Origin: JAMDEO01 sp963775295
GTDB taxonomy: Bacteria > Actinomycetota > Thermoleophilia > RBG-16-64-13
Direction: 5' to 3'
NCBI GenBank assembly: GCA_963775295.1
Contig: CAVZIK010000006.1
Location: 3,472,001-3,536,000, forward strand
DNA length: 64,000 bases
Below are positions 44,390-52,679 of this stretch, in pieces. The position numbers and the translations under genes were made by a program. Numbering within the stretch: position 1 is the stretch's first letter; each line of letters begins with the position of its first letter. The notes beneath the pieces are model-generated. The model worked only from the letters and a program-made list of their open reading frames with translations, did not search any database and was not told the origin of the DNA.

Positions 44390-45826
44390 CTATGGCAAGA
44401 TCACCCCCTGGTTCAGCAAGTTGCTCTGCAAGGCCCTGCGATCCACGTCCCGCACACTGCGGCCGGCATCGAGAGCCATGGCGGCAGCCGTGCCCGCCGC
44501 CTGTCCGAAGCACATGCAGTGCGGAATCAGATTCCAAAGGTCGTTGACGTACTGGTCTGACGAGAAGCCCCTACACGCCACGAGAAGCCCCTCAATACGC
44601 TGAGGGACCAGGGTGCGGTAGGGGATATGGAGATTCGGATGATCGACCGCACGCCTGCCTGTGTCGTTGTTCGGAAAGACGGCGATGGTGTCGTCGAACC
44701 TGCGGTCGGCGAGCATGTCCTGTTCCGTGTAGGTGTACTCTCCCAGCACCCGCTTACCGCCGGTGGTGCCCAGTTGGGGCGCGGTGAGCATGATCCAGCT
44801 ACGCTCGAATCCGGGCACATTGTCCCTTACGTACTCCCAGCACTCGACCAACATCTTGCGCGCCGCTACGTCGATGCTGGTCATCTCCTCGACGTCGGTC
44901 TGGTCCTTGCAGGGAATGTGAGGTTGAAAGGTCACCACGCCATCGTGGTTGGGGAGCATGTCCTGGAAGAACAGGTCGTTCAGAGTGCTGTCCCCGACGA
45001 CTTCCTCCATCCACTTGCCAAGGCCGTCGGATCTCTGGCCAGGGGCTGACCAGATCAGATCCGCATACTCTTCTGGATTCGAAGCCCGGAAGGCGTTGCG
45101 CTTGGCGATGTCGACATTCGCGATCCAACAGCCCATGGCCAGGTTGGAGATCCTCAAGCCCGGCCGGATATTCGCGTCGTAGTCAGCGCCCGCCGCCGCG
45201 AAGACGTCGCCATCCCCTGTACTATCGATGACCACCTTGGCCAGTATGGCCTGGCGTCCAGACTTACTCTCGAAGAACACGCCCGTAACCCGATCGCCGT
45301 CCATGATGGGCGCACTGCCCCAGCTATGGAGGAACAAATCGACTCCCGCCTCGCTCACCATCTGGTTGAGCTCGTTCTTGAGCAGCTCCGGGTCGGCCAG
45401 GCAGGTATAGATGACCCGCATCTTCCGGTCATCCGGGTGGTTGCGCAGGTAGAAGAAGCTGTAGTTGTGGTCCAGGTAGAAATCGACGGCGCTCTTGACG
45501 CTCCGACCCCAGCAGCTCTTGTCGGGAACGTGGGCCCCACCTCGGGCCACGAGCCGATCGATGACCTCCTGGCAGATTCCGGCGATCCCTTGTTTCCCGT
45601 TGATGTCGGCGAGATTGGGGATGGCGTTGACCAGCCCGCCCGTAGCCATGCCTCCCAGGTGGCCGTATCTCTCGAGAAGGACGACACGCGCCCCACTTCG
45701 AGCTGCGGCGATGGCCGCCGCCACTCCTCCTGGCCCACCTCCTACAACAAGGACGTCGGTCTCCCGGGCGATCGGTATCTCCCGGGACGGCTCCGACACT
45801 GACGCTTTTTTCGCTTCGTTGACCAT
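44390..45826 (-). CDS. FAD-dependent oxidoreductase (FAD_oxidored family)
   Basis: A 478-residue flavoprotein with the Rossmann motif DVLVVGGGPGGVAAAIAAAR, GGMATGGLVNAI, and the conserved VVIDSTGDGDVFAAAGADYD. The end GQAAGTAAAMALDAG is the usual FAD-contact segment. The family includes enzymes acting on organic acids and sugars-derived compounds. It is the first gene of the unit behind the strong promoter at 45913-45956. The ATG at 45826 (after CAGAGGCGAC) is preferred over an upstream start at 45904. Confidence 0.85.
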   Translation of the reverse strand: MVNEAKKASVSEPSREIPIARETDVLVVGGGPGGVAAAIAAARSGARVVLLERYGHLGGMATGGLVNAIPNLADINGKQGIAGICQEVIDRLVARGGAHVPDKSCWGRSVKSAVDFYLDHNYSFFYLRNHPDDRKMRVIYTCLADPELLKNELNQMVSEAGVDLFLHSWGSAPIMDGDRVTGVFFESKSGRQAILAKVVIDSTGDGDVFAAAGADYDANIRPGLRISNLAMGCWIANVDIAKRNAFRASNPEEYADLIWSAPGQRSDGLGKWMEEVVGDSTLNDLFFQDMLPNHDGVVTFQPHIPCKDQTDVEEMTSIDVAARKMLVECWEYVRDNVPGFERSWIMLTAPQLGTTGGKRVLGEYTYTEQDMLADRRFDDTIAVFPNNDTGRRAVDHPNLHIPYRTLVPQRIEGLLVACRGFSSDQYVNDLWNLIPHCMCFGQAAGTAAAMALDAGRSVRDVDRRALQSNLLNQGVILP

Positions 45827-45912
45827 GTCGCCTCTGCACTCCATCAAAACTGTGGACCCAGCATGTGGTCCCCCTGGAAGCCAGTTAGGACCCGCGTCTA
45901 GCATCCACTAAT

Positions 45913-45956
45913 CTAGTGAATACTATCCTTATAGCGCAGCGCAACTGGCGTGTCAA
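45913..45956 (-). promoter_or_regulatory. Strong promoter with TetR-type operator for the oxidase-transport unit
   Basis: On the minus strand: a perfect -35 TTGACA (45951-45956), a 17-bp spacer and -10 TATAAG (45928-45933). The sequence CTAGTGAATACTAT (45913-45926) follows directly over the start site. It matches 10 of 14 positions of the perfect palindrome in front of the TetR gene (46734-46747), so it is a likely repressor site. Confidence 0.7.
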
Positions 45957-46034
45957 CAGGCTTTTCGACCGGGCAAGTGCGGCTAGATCAGAAGAACCGG
46001 CAGACCGAAGCAAAAGGCAACGGTTGCGGCGGCG

Positions 46035-46679
46035 TCAGGAGCTTATGGAAATCCCTGGTTCGAGCGCTATTTGGTCGACTATGCCATCGAAGTAGTCGGC
46101 GGAGATGCCTTCCCTTACGACGTCGGTGAGCTCCAGGAGACCCGACATGTCTTCTATCCAGTAGAACGAAATGATACGCAAGGCGACCTGCCTGGAATCG
46201 ACCTCGGGACGGATTCTCCCTTGCCTCTTTCCCTCATCGACGATCTCCCTCAGTATCTCGATGATGCCTAGGCTCCTCTCCCGCACGCGCGCGCGCAGCC
46301 CTATCTCCGCCGGAGAGACGATGAATTCGAACATACGACTGACAAACCCGATCTTCCTACCCATTACCTCGTCGGTATGACCTCGCCCTAGGTCTCGGAG
46401 TTGCTGGATCGGGTCGATTCCGGGTTTCAACCGTATCAGGTCCTCTACCCGGTCAAAGAGCACGTCAAGGGCACTGACGAGCATGTCCTTGCGGTTCTCG
46501 AAGTAGCTGTACAGGGTCGGTTCGGTGACTCCGACATCAGACGCAATCCGTGCCGTGGTCGCACCGTTCACCCCGTATTCGTCCACGAGTCGGAGAACGG
46601 CCTCGATGATCTCGGTTCTACGTCCTGCGGCCCGTATACGCCTTTGTGACCAGCCTGATATCTGCGTGCTATTTCCCAT
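46035..46679 (-). CDS. TetR-family transcriptional regulator
   Basis: A 214-residue regulator. The N-terminal helix-turn-helix is RTEIIEAVLRLVDEYGVNG then TTARIASDVGVTEPTLYSYF. The C-terminal part is a helical ligand domain of the general TetR type. A perfect 14-bp palindrome lies 55 bases ahead of it, and a degenerate copy lies over the start site of the unit at 45826. Repression of itself and of the oxidase-transport unit, relieved by the substrate, is the likely scheme. Confidence 0.9.
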   Translation of the reverse strand: MGNSTQISGWSQRRIRAAGRRTEIIEAVLRLVDEYGVNGATTARIASDVGVTEPTLYSYFENRKDMLVSALDVLFDRVEDLIRLKPGIDPIQQLRDLGRGHTDEVMGRKIGFVSRMFEFIVSPAEIGLRARVRERSLGIIEILREIVDEGKRQGRIRPEVDSRQVALRIISFYWIEDMSGLLELTDVVREGISADYFDGIVDQIALEPGISISS

Positions 46680-46733
46680 CCAGTCACCGTTTAGAGTTGA
46701 AACGGCGGTCGCCGTGGGAGTCTATTGTCTCCC

Positions 46734-46747
46734 CTAGTGTACACTAG
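46734..46747. promoter_or_regulatory. Perfect palindrome CTAGTGTACACTAG, TetR operator
   Basis: A 14-bp perfect palindrome. It lies just downstream of a possible -35 TTGGAA of the TetR gene (17-bp spacer to TGTACA), so it overlaps the -10. A degenerate match lies at 45913-45926. Confidence 0.65.
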
Positions 46748-46935
46748 CCAGCCGCCGAGTTTCCAACTGGAGCCGCAAGGTCCTCGTTGCTTCGCTGACT
46801 ACTGGACTATATGTCCGGCAGGGGCGAAAGCGTTACTCCACCCACATCGCCGTCGCTCCTCTTAGTGGCCCGCAGAGCCTGGAGCCATGGAGCAATCCAG
46901 CGCGCAGTACTTTCGCCCTTGGACGCTTCCCTCGC

Positions 46936-48546
46936 TCACTGACTCTGCGCGGCCTCCAGTTCAGGAGCCATCCAGCGGGTGCTGAGTCCCTGTCCGACGT
47001 TGTAAGCAACGACCCGGCGAAACACGGGGGCTCCCTTCTGGTCATCAACCTTGACATTGAGGCCGGAGATCTTGGCCCCGTCCTTGTTCAGGGTTCGACC
47101 CGCGGTTTCCAGAGGAGCGCTGAACTGCTTGACCGAGGCTGCGACCGTGCTCCGATCAGGGACCGAGCCGACGGCAGTGATCACCCGCCCGGAGGGATCT
47201 TCGGTTACCTCGAAGGACTCGAGGGTGACTCCGGACGCGGACGCGCCTTCCTGGGCAATCTTTCTGAGGCGGTCAGTGGTTTGCTTGAGACCGAGGGTGG
47301 CTGGCTTGTCCCACTCCGGACCGGCAGCAGCAGATAGTTGGTAGACCTCGCCCAGTGAATACATCGTCTTTGACCCATCCCCGTCCACCTTGACAATCTC
47401 CAGGTAGTGCAAGGGCACACCCTGACGGATGGCAGTCACGGTCAGACGCTGGATTTGGCAGATGACGAACGAGTAGTCCATCGATGAGAAAACCGATGCC
47501 GGAAGCTCGAGAGCGACAAAGGGAAGAACGTCGCCGGTTTTGGTGTTGTCTTTCAGCATCTTTTCCGTATTTGGATCGCCAGGGCTGGTTGTCACCCGGA
47601 GGACCGGGATTCCGGCGGACTGCCACATCGAGGTGAGTTGATCAACGTATCCCTTTGCCTCAGGACTCACTTCGGGTGCGTTGCTGTTCGCGGAGGGCAA
47701 GGTCGAAGTCGGACTATCGGTGTCGCCCATCTCGATGATCGATGCAATGTAGGTGAGAAGCTTCTTCACTCCCTCCTTGTCGAGCATGAGTGCAGCAGAT
47801 GAACTCCCCCTGAGCGCTTGCGCCACTCCCACCTGGATCATCAGCTTGTCTGGGCGCACAAACCAGGTAATGAGACTCTCGTGGCCGTTGCCATAGTCAT
47901 AGCTCGGCATGATGAGGCCATGCCCGTTGGGAGTGTCAAACTCCGGATACTGCATGGGATTGTCACCCGCAGGGATCTTGCCACTCTCCTCGCGGTGAAT
48001 TGTCATCCTAAGATGGGCCCCGTCCAGGAGCGTAGCGTCCTTTCCCGAGCCCTTGGTTTCCGCAGGCACGATGATGATGTCCATGAGCACACTCGCCTGC
48101 TCCACAGCCCGGGCCACTCGCCAGCCCTTGCCTGGATAGAGAGCAAGAACCGCCTTGCCCAGGTTCTCGGCCCAAGGGCTGGGCCCCTCATCGACGGTGC
48201 CAGAAACCCCGGTCGAATTTGGGGTGGGGTAGGGGTTTGAAAGAAGGGCCTGCGAGCTGCCGCCCGGCCCTTGGGGGCCCGTGGTCTGGTCGCTAAGGAC
48301 CAAGATCGAACGATCCTTACCAAGGTGTCGTGAGGCCTCGAAGATTCCGGTAACCAGCCCGGCGATAAGGACGAGGGTGAGACACGCTAAGGCCAGTGCC
48401 CTTACCCGTCGTGTCCGGGGGAGTCGGCTATGTTTCCTTCCCACGTTCTTCCCTAGGCTCGCCTCGAACGCTTGCGTATTCACCCGCGGCTCTAGGCGTC
48501 GGTAGAGAGTGCGGATCGCCTTGTCGGTATCGTGACTGTCCATCAT
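46936..48546 (-). CDS. Membrane-anchored anti-sigma-like protein, pair 1
   Basis: A 536-residue protein. A cytoplasmic N-terminal region of about 50 residues begins MMDSHDTDKAIRTLYRRLEP, followed by one membrane helix (ALALACLTLVLIAGLVTGIF) and a long extracytoplasmic part. The start overlaps the sigma stop (ATGATG), with GGAGG just upstream. Its N-terminal heptad-like segment resembles that of the second anti-sigma-like protein (DEHIRRLFRDNRARLDTYLF). No zinc-binding HxxxCxxC was found. The outer part has no recognised fold. Confidence 0.7.
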   Translation of the reverse strand: MMDSHDTDKAIRTLYRRLEPRVNTQAFEASLGKNVGRKHSRLPRTRRVRALALACLTLVLIAGLVTGIFEASRHLGKDRSILVLSDQTTGPQGPGGSSQALLSNPYPTPNSTGVSGTVDEGPSPWAENLGKAVLALYPGKGWRVARAVEQASVLMDIIIVPAETKGSGKDATLLDGAHLRMTIHREESGKIPAGDNPMQYPEFDTPNGHGLIMPSYDYGNGHESLITWFVRPDKLMIQVGVAQALRGSSSAALMLDKEGVKKLLTYIASIIEMGDTDSPTSTLPSANSNAPEVSPEAKGYVDQLTSMWQSAGIPVLRVTTSPGDPNTEKMLKDNTKTGDVLPFVALELPASVFSSMDYSFVICQIQRLTVTAIRQGVPLHYLEIVKVDGDGSKTMYSLGEVYQLSAAAGPEWDKPATLGLKQTTDRLRKIAQEGASASGVTLESFEVTEDPSGRVITAVGSVPDRSTVAASVKQFSAPLETAGRTLNKDGAKISGLNVKVDDQKGAPVFRRVVAYNVGQGLSTRWMAPELEAAQSQ

Positions 48547-49094
48547 TCTGCCTCCAGGACCTTGCGCAAGGTCTCCCGTGCTCTTGAGAGGTGACTCTTC
48601 ACTGCGCCTTCGGAGATGTTCATGACCGCCGCTACCTCGGCCACCGAGAAGTCGGAATGGTAGAAGAGGGCCGCCGCTGTTCGCTGACGAAGCGGAAGAG
48701 GGCCAAAGATGGCCAGAGCTTCGGAGCGACCTTCCCACTCCACTCGGTTGTACTCGGGTGGCGACGCATCGACCAGCCGTTTGAATAACCTGGCTGTGCG
48801 AAGCAATCGGCGCCGGTAGTCCTTGGAGCGGTTGACACCGACGCGGTAGAGCCAAGCGACCGGGTCCTCGAACTTCTGAACCTTGTTCCAATGAAGGTGG
48901 AGTTGGAGAAAGGCATCTTGGGCCGCATCCGCTGCCAGCTCCGGATCGAGAGCGACCAGGGTGAGACTCTGCACCAGGCGGGGGCCATGTCGCCGAACGA
49001 AGGCTTCATAGCTCGCGGTCCAGGCCGCTCCGTGACGTTGCTGACCGGCTCCGGTCACCGGATGTTCACTGAGCACAGTGATTGGTCTCGTCAC
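48543..49094 (-). CDS. ECF-type sigma factor, pair 1
   Basis: A 183-residue sigma-70 family protein with region 2 (LAADAAQDAFLQLHLHW, AWLYRVGVNRSKDYRRR) and region 4 (LPLRQRTAAALFYHSDFSV then MNISEGAVKSHLSRARE). Its stop overlaps the anti-sigma start. It is clearly paralogous to 51236-51823 (ELAADAAQDAF, RVGVNR and RARETLR blocks shared). Confidence 0.9.
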   Translation of the reverse strand: MTRPITVLSEHPVTGAGQQRHGAAWTASYEAFVRRHGPRLVQSLTLVALDPELAADAAQDAFLQLHLHWNKVQKFEDPVAWLYRVGVNRSKDYRRRLLRTARLFKRLVDASPPEYNRVEWEGRSEALAIFGPLPLRQRTAAALFYHSDFSVAEVAAVMNISEGAVKSHLSRARETLRKVLEAE

Positions 49095-49421
49095 CCCTCC
49101 CGCGTCTCGTGGTGTGGCTTCCCAACTAGAACGCTGGAAAGACCCTCGCGGGTTTACACGGCGACTCAGTTCAATCGTATTTCTGGGGCGCGACAGGACC
49201 TGCAGACTTCACTTTGAGGTCCCGCGGGGGCCAGGCTATTCCTCGCCGCATCTTGTATCCAGACACTATATGCCCGGCAGGCCTCGATCATTGAGCGCTC
49301 ACAGCCAGCGCGCCTTCCGTTCTGCACCACCACCCTTTTTCGGGTATGAGCAGGGGTAGCCAGGGGATGCAAGCCGCGTCTTGAACGATCTCGCGACTAG
49401 GGAACTACCCTGTTGGATCGC
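49095..49421. other. Gene-free stretch between the two sigma pairs
   Basis: About 330 bases. It holds ACTATATGCCCGGCAGG at 49265-49281. This matches ACTATATGTCCGGCAGG at 46806-46822, in the gap after the other anti-sigma gene, in 16 of 17 bases. On the minus strand each contains TATAGT and could be a promoter -10. No gene is supportable. Confidence 0.5.
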
Positions 49422-51239
49422 TCAGTAGCGTACGACGCGGACTCCGCCGTCCCCGGCCTCCATCACATAGAGAAAGCCGTCATAGCTTGCGCAGACAGAT
49501 ACCTCCCGATACCCCCCGGCCCCAACCTGATCTGAGAGAAGAAAGTGTTCGAGCACCTGGCCATGAGTGTCAAAAAGCCAGACGCCTCGGCGAGTCTCCG
49601 CATCTGAAGTCCGCACAATCCCTGAGACCATGACCCGGCAGTTCCTTGAATCCCCATCGAGCGACTTCACCAAGGTGACAACGTCGACCTGCTCCAGTGA
49701 GAGGCTATCGTCCAGCCCTAGCGGGACGTCAAAGGGACCGCGAGGACCGGATACGCTGAGGTGTGGTCCGCTCTTCTCCATCTTGACCGACCCCCAGAAG
49801 GCTTGGCCGAGAGGAGTTAGTTCTGAGCGATTAAACGGCTTGCCGAACGCAGGCCAAAGGCGGAAGCTCTGGACGGGCAGGATGTCCTCTTCTCCACCGG
49901 CACCCGGTTGACCCAGGTAGATGTGCGGACTTCCTTGGTCAAAGCGATAGAGCTGGCAGAAGTATTGCATCCCTTTCGAACTAGAGACCTCGGCGTATGC
50001 GCCGTAACCCCCGATCGGCGCCCCTACGAGCCCGGTCACACTCAGTCCATCTTGGGAGGCGGCAACTGAGCCGATGAGCCCCGAAGAGACACTGTATGCC
50101 TGCACCTGCCCCGTGCCTTTACGATCGTTCACGAAGAACGTGGCATCCGGACTGACGGCAATATCCTCGGGAGCTTCGGCCGCAAGCGAAACCTCCATAA
50201 TCGGCTTACCCGACCTACTGAGAATCTGGACTTTCTCTGCCACCGGATCAAGTAGGAAGAGACTTCCGCCCGGGCCCTCAGCCATAGAGTACGCACCTGG
50301 GAGCTTCGCGTTCGCAGGTGGAGCCGCGAACTGCCCGAGTGAATCTCCCCAATTCCCCTCGTAGATGACGGTCCCATTGTGGTTCAGGCTACCCTGCGCT
50401 TGACCAGTCTCGGCATTAAGAAGTGGCCCCCCCGAGAACGATTGAAGCTCGATCATGGTGACTCGGACAAGTGCCTCATAGGCCGCTCGTGCGGGAGAGA
50501 CCTCCGGCGTAGGTGGCTGCGAGCTTGCCGATCGCACCCACATGATCTGCCAGCCAGTATCCGGCATGCGCATGAGAATCGTCGCCAGACCACCTGCTTT
50601 CGCAACCTGGGGTGCTCCGTCCGCGTCTTCCTTGAGTCCCAGGAAATCGAGAAGCTCGCGAGGGGGAGCAAGGACAAGGACGGGCCGAGTTTCGCTTTGT
50701 GCCCGGAAGCTTGAAACCGCCTCTTGGGGGGAGAGTTCGTTCCCCATGATCCACACGGGCTTGGCTTGGCTCCAGCCGGGGACAAGTTTCTCGGGTATCT
50801 CAAGGGGGTTGGTAGGTTCTTCCCAGAAATCGGCAGATAGGCCATTTGGGTGCTGAGGAATCGTATCGACGTTGCCTGCCCAGAGTCCCTCAAGAAGGGT
50901 GTCTCGCCAGGCCTGAGAGAGATAGACCGAAGGGGATAGGGCGCTGGCTTCCGTGGTTCCGGTCGCAGGGACAGCGCCCAACGTGTCGTCGTTGATGACG
51001 ATAACGCCTCCGTTGTTGCCGAGCCGGTGCGCGAGTGCGCTCACGCCTATCCCCAGGGCGGCGATAACCACGACGGCTGAGGTGGCAAGTGCCACAAGTC
51101 TCACGGTTCTTGACCAGGCTCCCTTCCGGCGAGAGGGGAGCCTTTCGGCAAGCTCAGTTTTGAACAGATACGTGTCCAGCCGTGCTCGGTTATCACGAAA
51201 GAGACGTCGAATGTGCTCGTCGGTGCGATCGGTGTTCAT
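49422..51239 (-). CDS. Membrane-anchored anti-sigma-like protein with beta-propeller, pair 2
   Basis: A 605-residue protein. The N-terminal cytoplasmic part (residues 1-45, DEHIRRLFRDNRARLDTYLF) is followed by one membrane helix (ALATSAVVVIAALGIGVSAL) and an outer region with several propeller-like repeats: GSLFLLDPVAEKVQILSRSG, ISVSPDATFFVNDR-like DIAVSPDATFFVNDR, and GFLYVMEAGDGGVRVV at the end. NHL/Kelch-type sensors of this sort may detect an extracellular signal. The start overlaps the sigma stop. Confidence 0.7.
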   Translation of the reverse strand: MNTDRTDEHIRRLFRDNRARLDTYLFKTELAERLPSRRKGAWSRTVRLVALATSAVVVIAALGIGVSALAHRLGNNGGVIVINDDTLGAVPATGTTEASALSPSVYLSQAWRDTLLEGLWAGNVDTIPQHPNGLSADFWEEPTNPLEIPEKLVPGWSQAKPVWIMGNELSPQEAVSSFRAQSETRPVLVLAPPRELLDFLGLKEDADGAPQVAKAGGLATILMRMPDTGWQIMWVRSASSQPPTPEVSPARAAYEALVRVTMIELQSFSGGPLLNAETGQAQGSLNHNGTVIYEGNWGDSLGQFAAPPANAKLPGAYSMAEGPGGSLFLLDPVAEKVQILSRSGKPIMEVSLAAEAPEDIAVSPDATFFVNDRKGTGQVQAYSVSSGLIGSVAASQDGLSVTGLVGAPIGGYGAYAEVSSSKGMQYFCQLYRFDQGSPHIYLGQPGAGGEEDILPVQSFRLWPAFGKPFNRSELTPLGQAFWGSVKMEKSGPHLSVSGPRGPFDVPLGLDDSLSLEQVDVVTLVKSLDGDSRNCRVMVSGIVRTSDAETRRGVWLFDTHGQVLEHFLLSDQVGAGGYREVSVCASYDGFLYVMEAGDGGVRVVRY

Positions 51240-51823
51240 GAGTTAGCCTCCAGGATGTTCCTCAAAGCCGTGCGTGCTCGGTGAAGATGACTGCTCACAG
51301 ATCCCTCGGAAATGCCCATGACCCTGGCGATCTCCGAGACGGAGAAATCAGCATCGTAGTAGAGAACTGCGGCGATCCGTTGTCGGGACGGGAGTTCGGC
51401 AAGAAGGCTCATGAATTCCGCCCGCGGTTCCCAGTCCGAAGGGGTTGCGCGAACTGGGGCTGCATTGACCAACCGCTGGAAAAGACGAGATGCGCGGGCC
51501 ATCGTGCGTCGATAGTCCTTGCAGCGGTTGACGCCCACCTTGAAGAGCCAGGCATCTGGACTGCCCGCCTTCATGACATCATCCCAGTGTCTATAGAGTT
51601 GCACGAAGGCATCCTGCGCCGCGTCGGCGGCAAGTTCCGGGTCAAAGGACATGGCGGTGAGGCTGCGAACCAACCGCTCCGCCTGTCGGTTCACCACTCC
51701 TTCAAAGCTCTCCGAACTTGCGACATCGGCAAGAGTGCTTGTCACGGCGCCGCCATATTGATCCGCTTCACCCCTCAAGGCCGTAAGCACCCTTTCCGTC
51801 AAGACCGTTTGCCCACATAACAC
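51236..51823 (-). CDS. ECF-type sigma factor, pair 2
   Basis: A 195-residue sigma factor: region 2 LAADAAQDAFVQLYRHW and FKVGVNRCKDYRR, region 4 LPSRQRIAAVLYYDADFSV then MGISEGSVSSHLHRARTAL. The start is a GTG at 51823 or a later codon; the first 45 residues vary between paralogues. It overlaps the second anti-sigma-like gene. Two adjacent pairs suggest a duplication followed by divergence of the sensor part. Confidence 0.88.
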   Translation of the reverse strand: MLCGQTVLTERVLTALRGEADQYGGAVTSTLADVASSESFEGVVNRQAERLVRSLTAMSFDPELAADAAQDAFVQLYRHWDDVMKAGSPDAWLFKVGVNRCKDYRRTMARASRLFQRLVNAAPVRATPSDWEPRAEFMSLLAELPSRQRIAAVLYYDADFSVSEIARVMGISEGSVSSHLHRARTALRNILEANS

Positions 51824-52183
51824 GTACTCTAGCCTCTCGGAGCGTTACCTGGGTCCTGCGCCGGTCGTCCACGTCTGTCCGAGCTGCTGGAAACGGTCGG
51901 GTACCTGCCCGCACGCTACGCGATACCAAGAAGCTGCATAGTCTCCGCGCAAGTGCTTCTGCCAGGCCGTACTGTGTGCGGCCTAAACAGACCAGTCCCC
52001 TCCAATGGCCCTCCAGGCGGCAGTTCTAGTTGTTTACCCGACGCTCGGATAACTTCGGCCGCCAAGTGCCGGGCGAGACGAATTCCTTGTACGCATCGGG
52101 TTGCCCGGGGTGATGTAGTTGGCGGGCTAGACCACAGAGTGGGTTCGCGCAAGGGCAAACGGATCAGAACTAATCAACCAGCA
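51824..52183. other. Gene-free stretch
   Basis: About 360 bases between the second sigma gene and the promoter at 52184. Only overlapping short frames are seen, none with a family signal or good ribosome site. Confidence 0.45.
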
Positions 52184-52216
52184 TTGACGTGTGCCTGACA
52201 CAATGATATCGTTGTG
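52184..52216 (+). promoter_or_regulatory. Leaderless promoter with ACACAA/TTGTGT inverted repeat
   Basis: -35 TTGACG (52184-52189), a 17-bp spacer and -10 TATCGT (52207-52212) place the start site at about 52219, which is the GTG start codon itself. There is no room for a ribosome site, so a leaderless transcript is likely. An inverted repeat ACACAA ... TTGTGT (52198-52217) covers the -10 and could be the operator of the HTH protein encoded downstream. Confidence 0.55.
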
Positions 52217-52218
52217 TT

Positions 52219-52656
52219 GTGATTCCGCAAGAGGTCGACATAGGGGCTCCTTGGCCGGTCTTACCGCCCGGTCTTCACGAAGCGACCCTTGATGAAGTCG
52301 AGTCCAGGTTCGCCGGAGACGCACACAGGAAACGCCTGTGCGACGGTCTTCGGAAGGGATGTGACGCTTTGAGTGTCGCTGGGTGCCGATGTGTCTACCT
52401 CGACGGAAGCTTCGTGACAGGAAAGCCCAAACCCGGCGACTTCGATGCATGCTGGGACACTGCCGCGGTTGACCTGAAACGGCTGGACCCTGTTCTTAAG
52501 GATTTCAGCAACATGCGGAAGAACCAGAAGTTGAAGTATCTCGGGGAGTTCTTCCCTTCCAGTTCCCTTGCGGACGGTACCCACACTTTCCTCGAATACT
52601 TCAGGGTTGAAAAGACGACCGGATTGGAGAAGGGTCTCATCCTCATTAGGCTCTAG
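52219..52656 (+). CDS. DUF6932-type nucleotidyltransferase-like protein
   Basis: A 145-residue protein. It has the MNT-like strand-turn YLDGSFVTGKPKPGDFDACW, i.e. Gly-Ser followed by Asp-x-Asp, the active-site pattern of minimal nucleotidyltransferases. KNQKLKYLGEFFPSSSLADG follows. I recall this family as DUF6932, found next to HTH/ImmA-IrrE genes. It may be the toxin or modifier of a toxin-antitoxin-like pair. It starts with GTG at the probable transcription start. The next gene follows after 23 bases. Confidence 0.65.
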   Translation: MIPQEVDIGAPWPVLPPGLHEATLDEVESRFAGDAHRKRLCDGLRKGCDALSVAGCRCVYLDGSFVTGKPKPGDFDACWDTAAVDLKRLDPVLKDFSNMRKNQKLKYLGEFFPSSSLADGTHTFLEYFRVEKTTGLEKGLILIRL

Positions 52657-52679
52657 AAGGCCAGAGGGAGGCGAGAACA

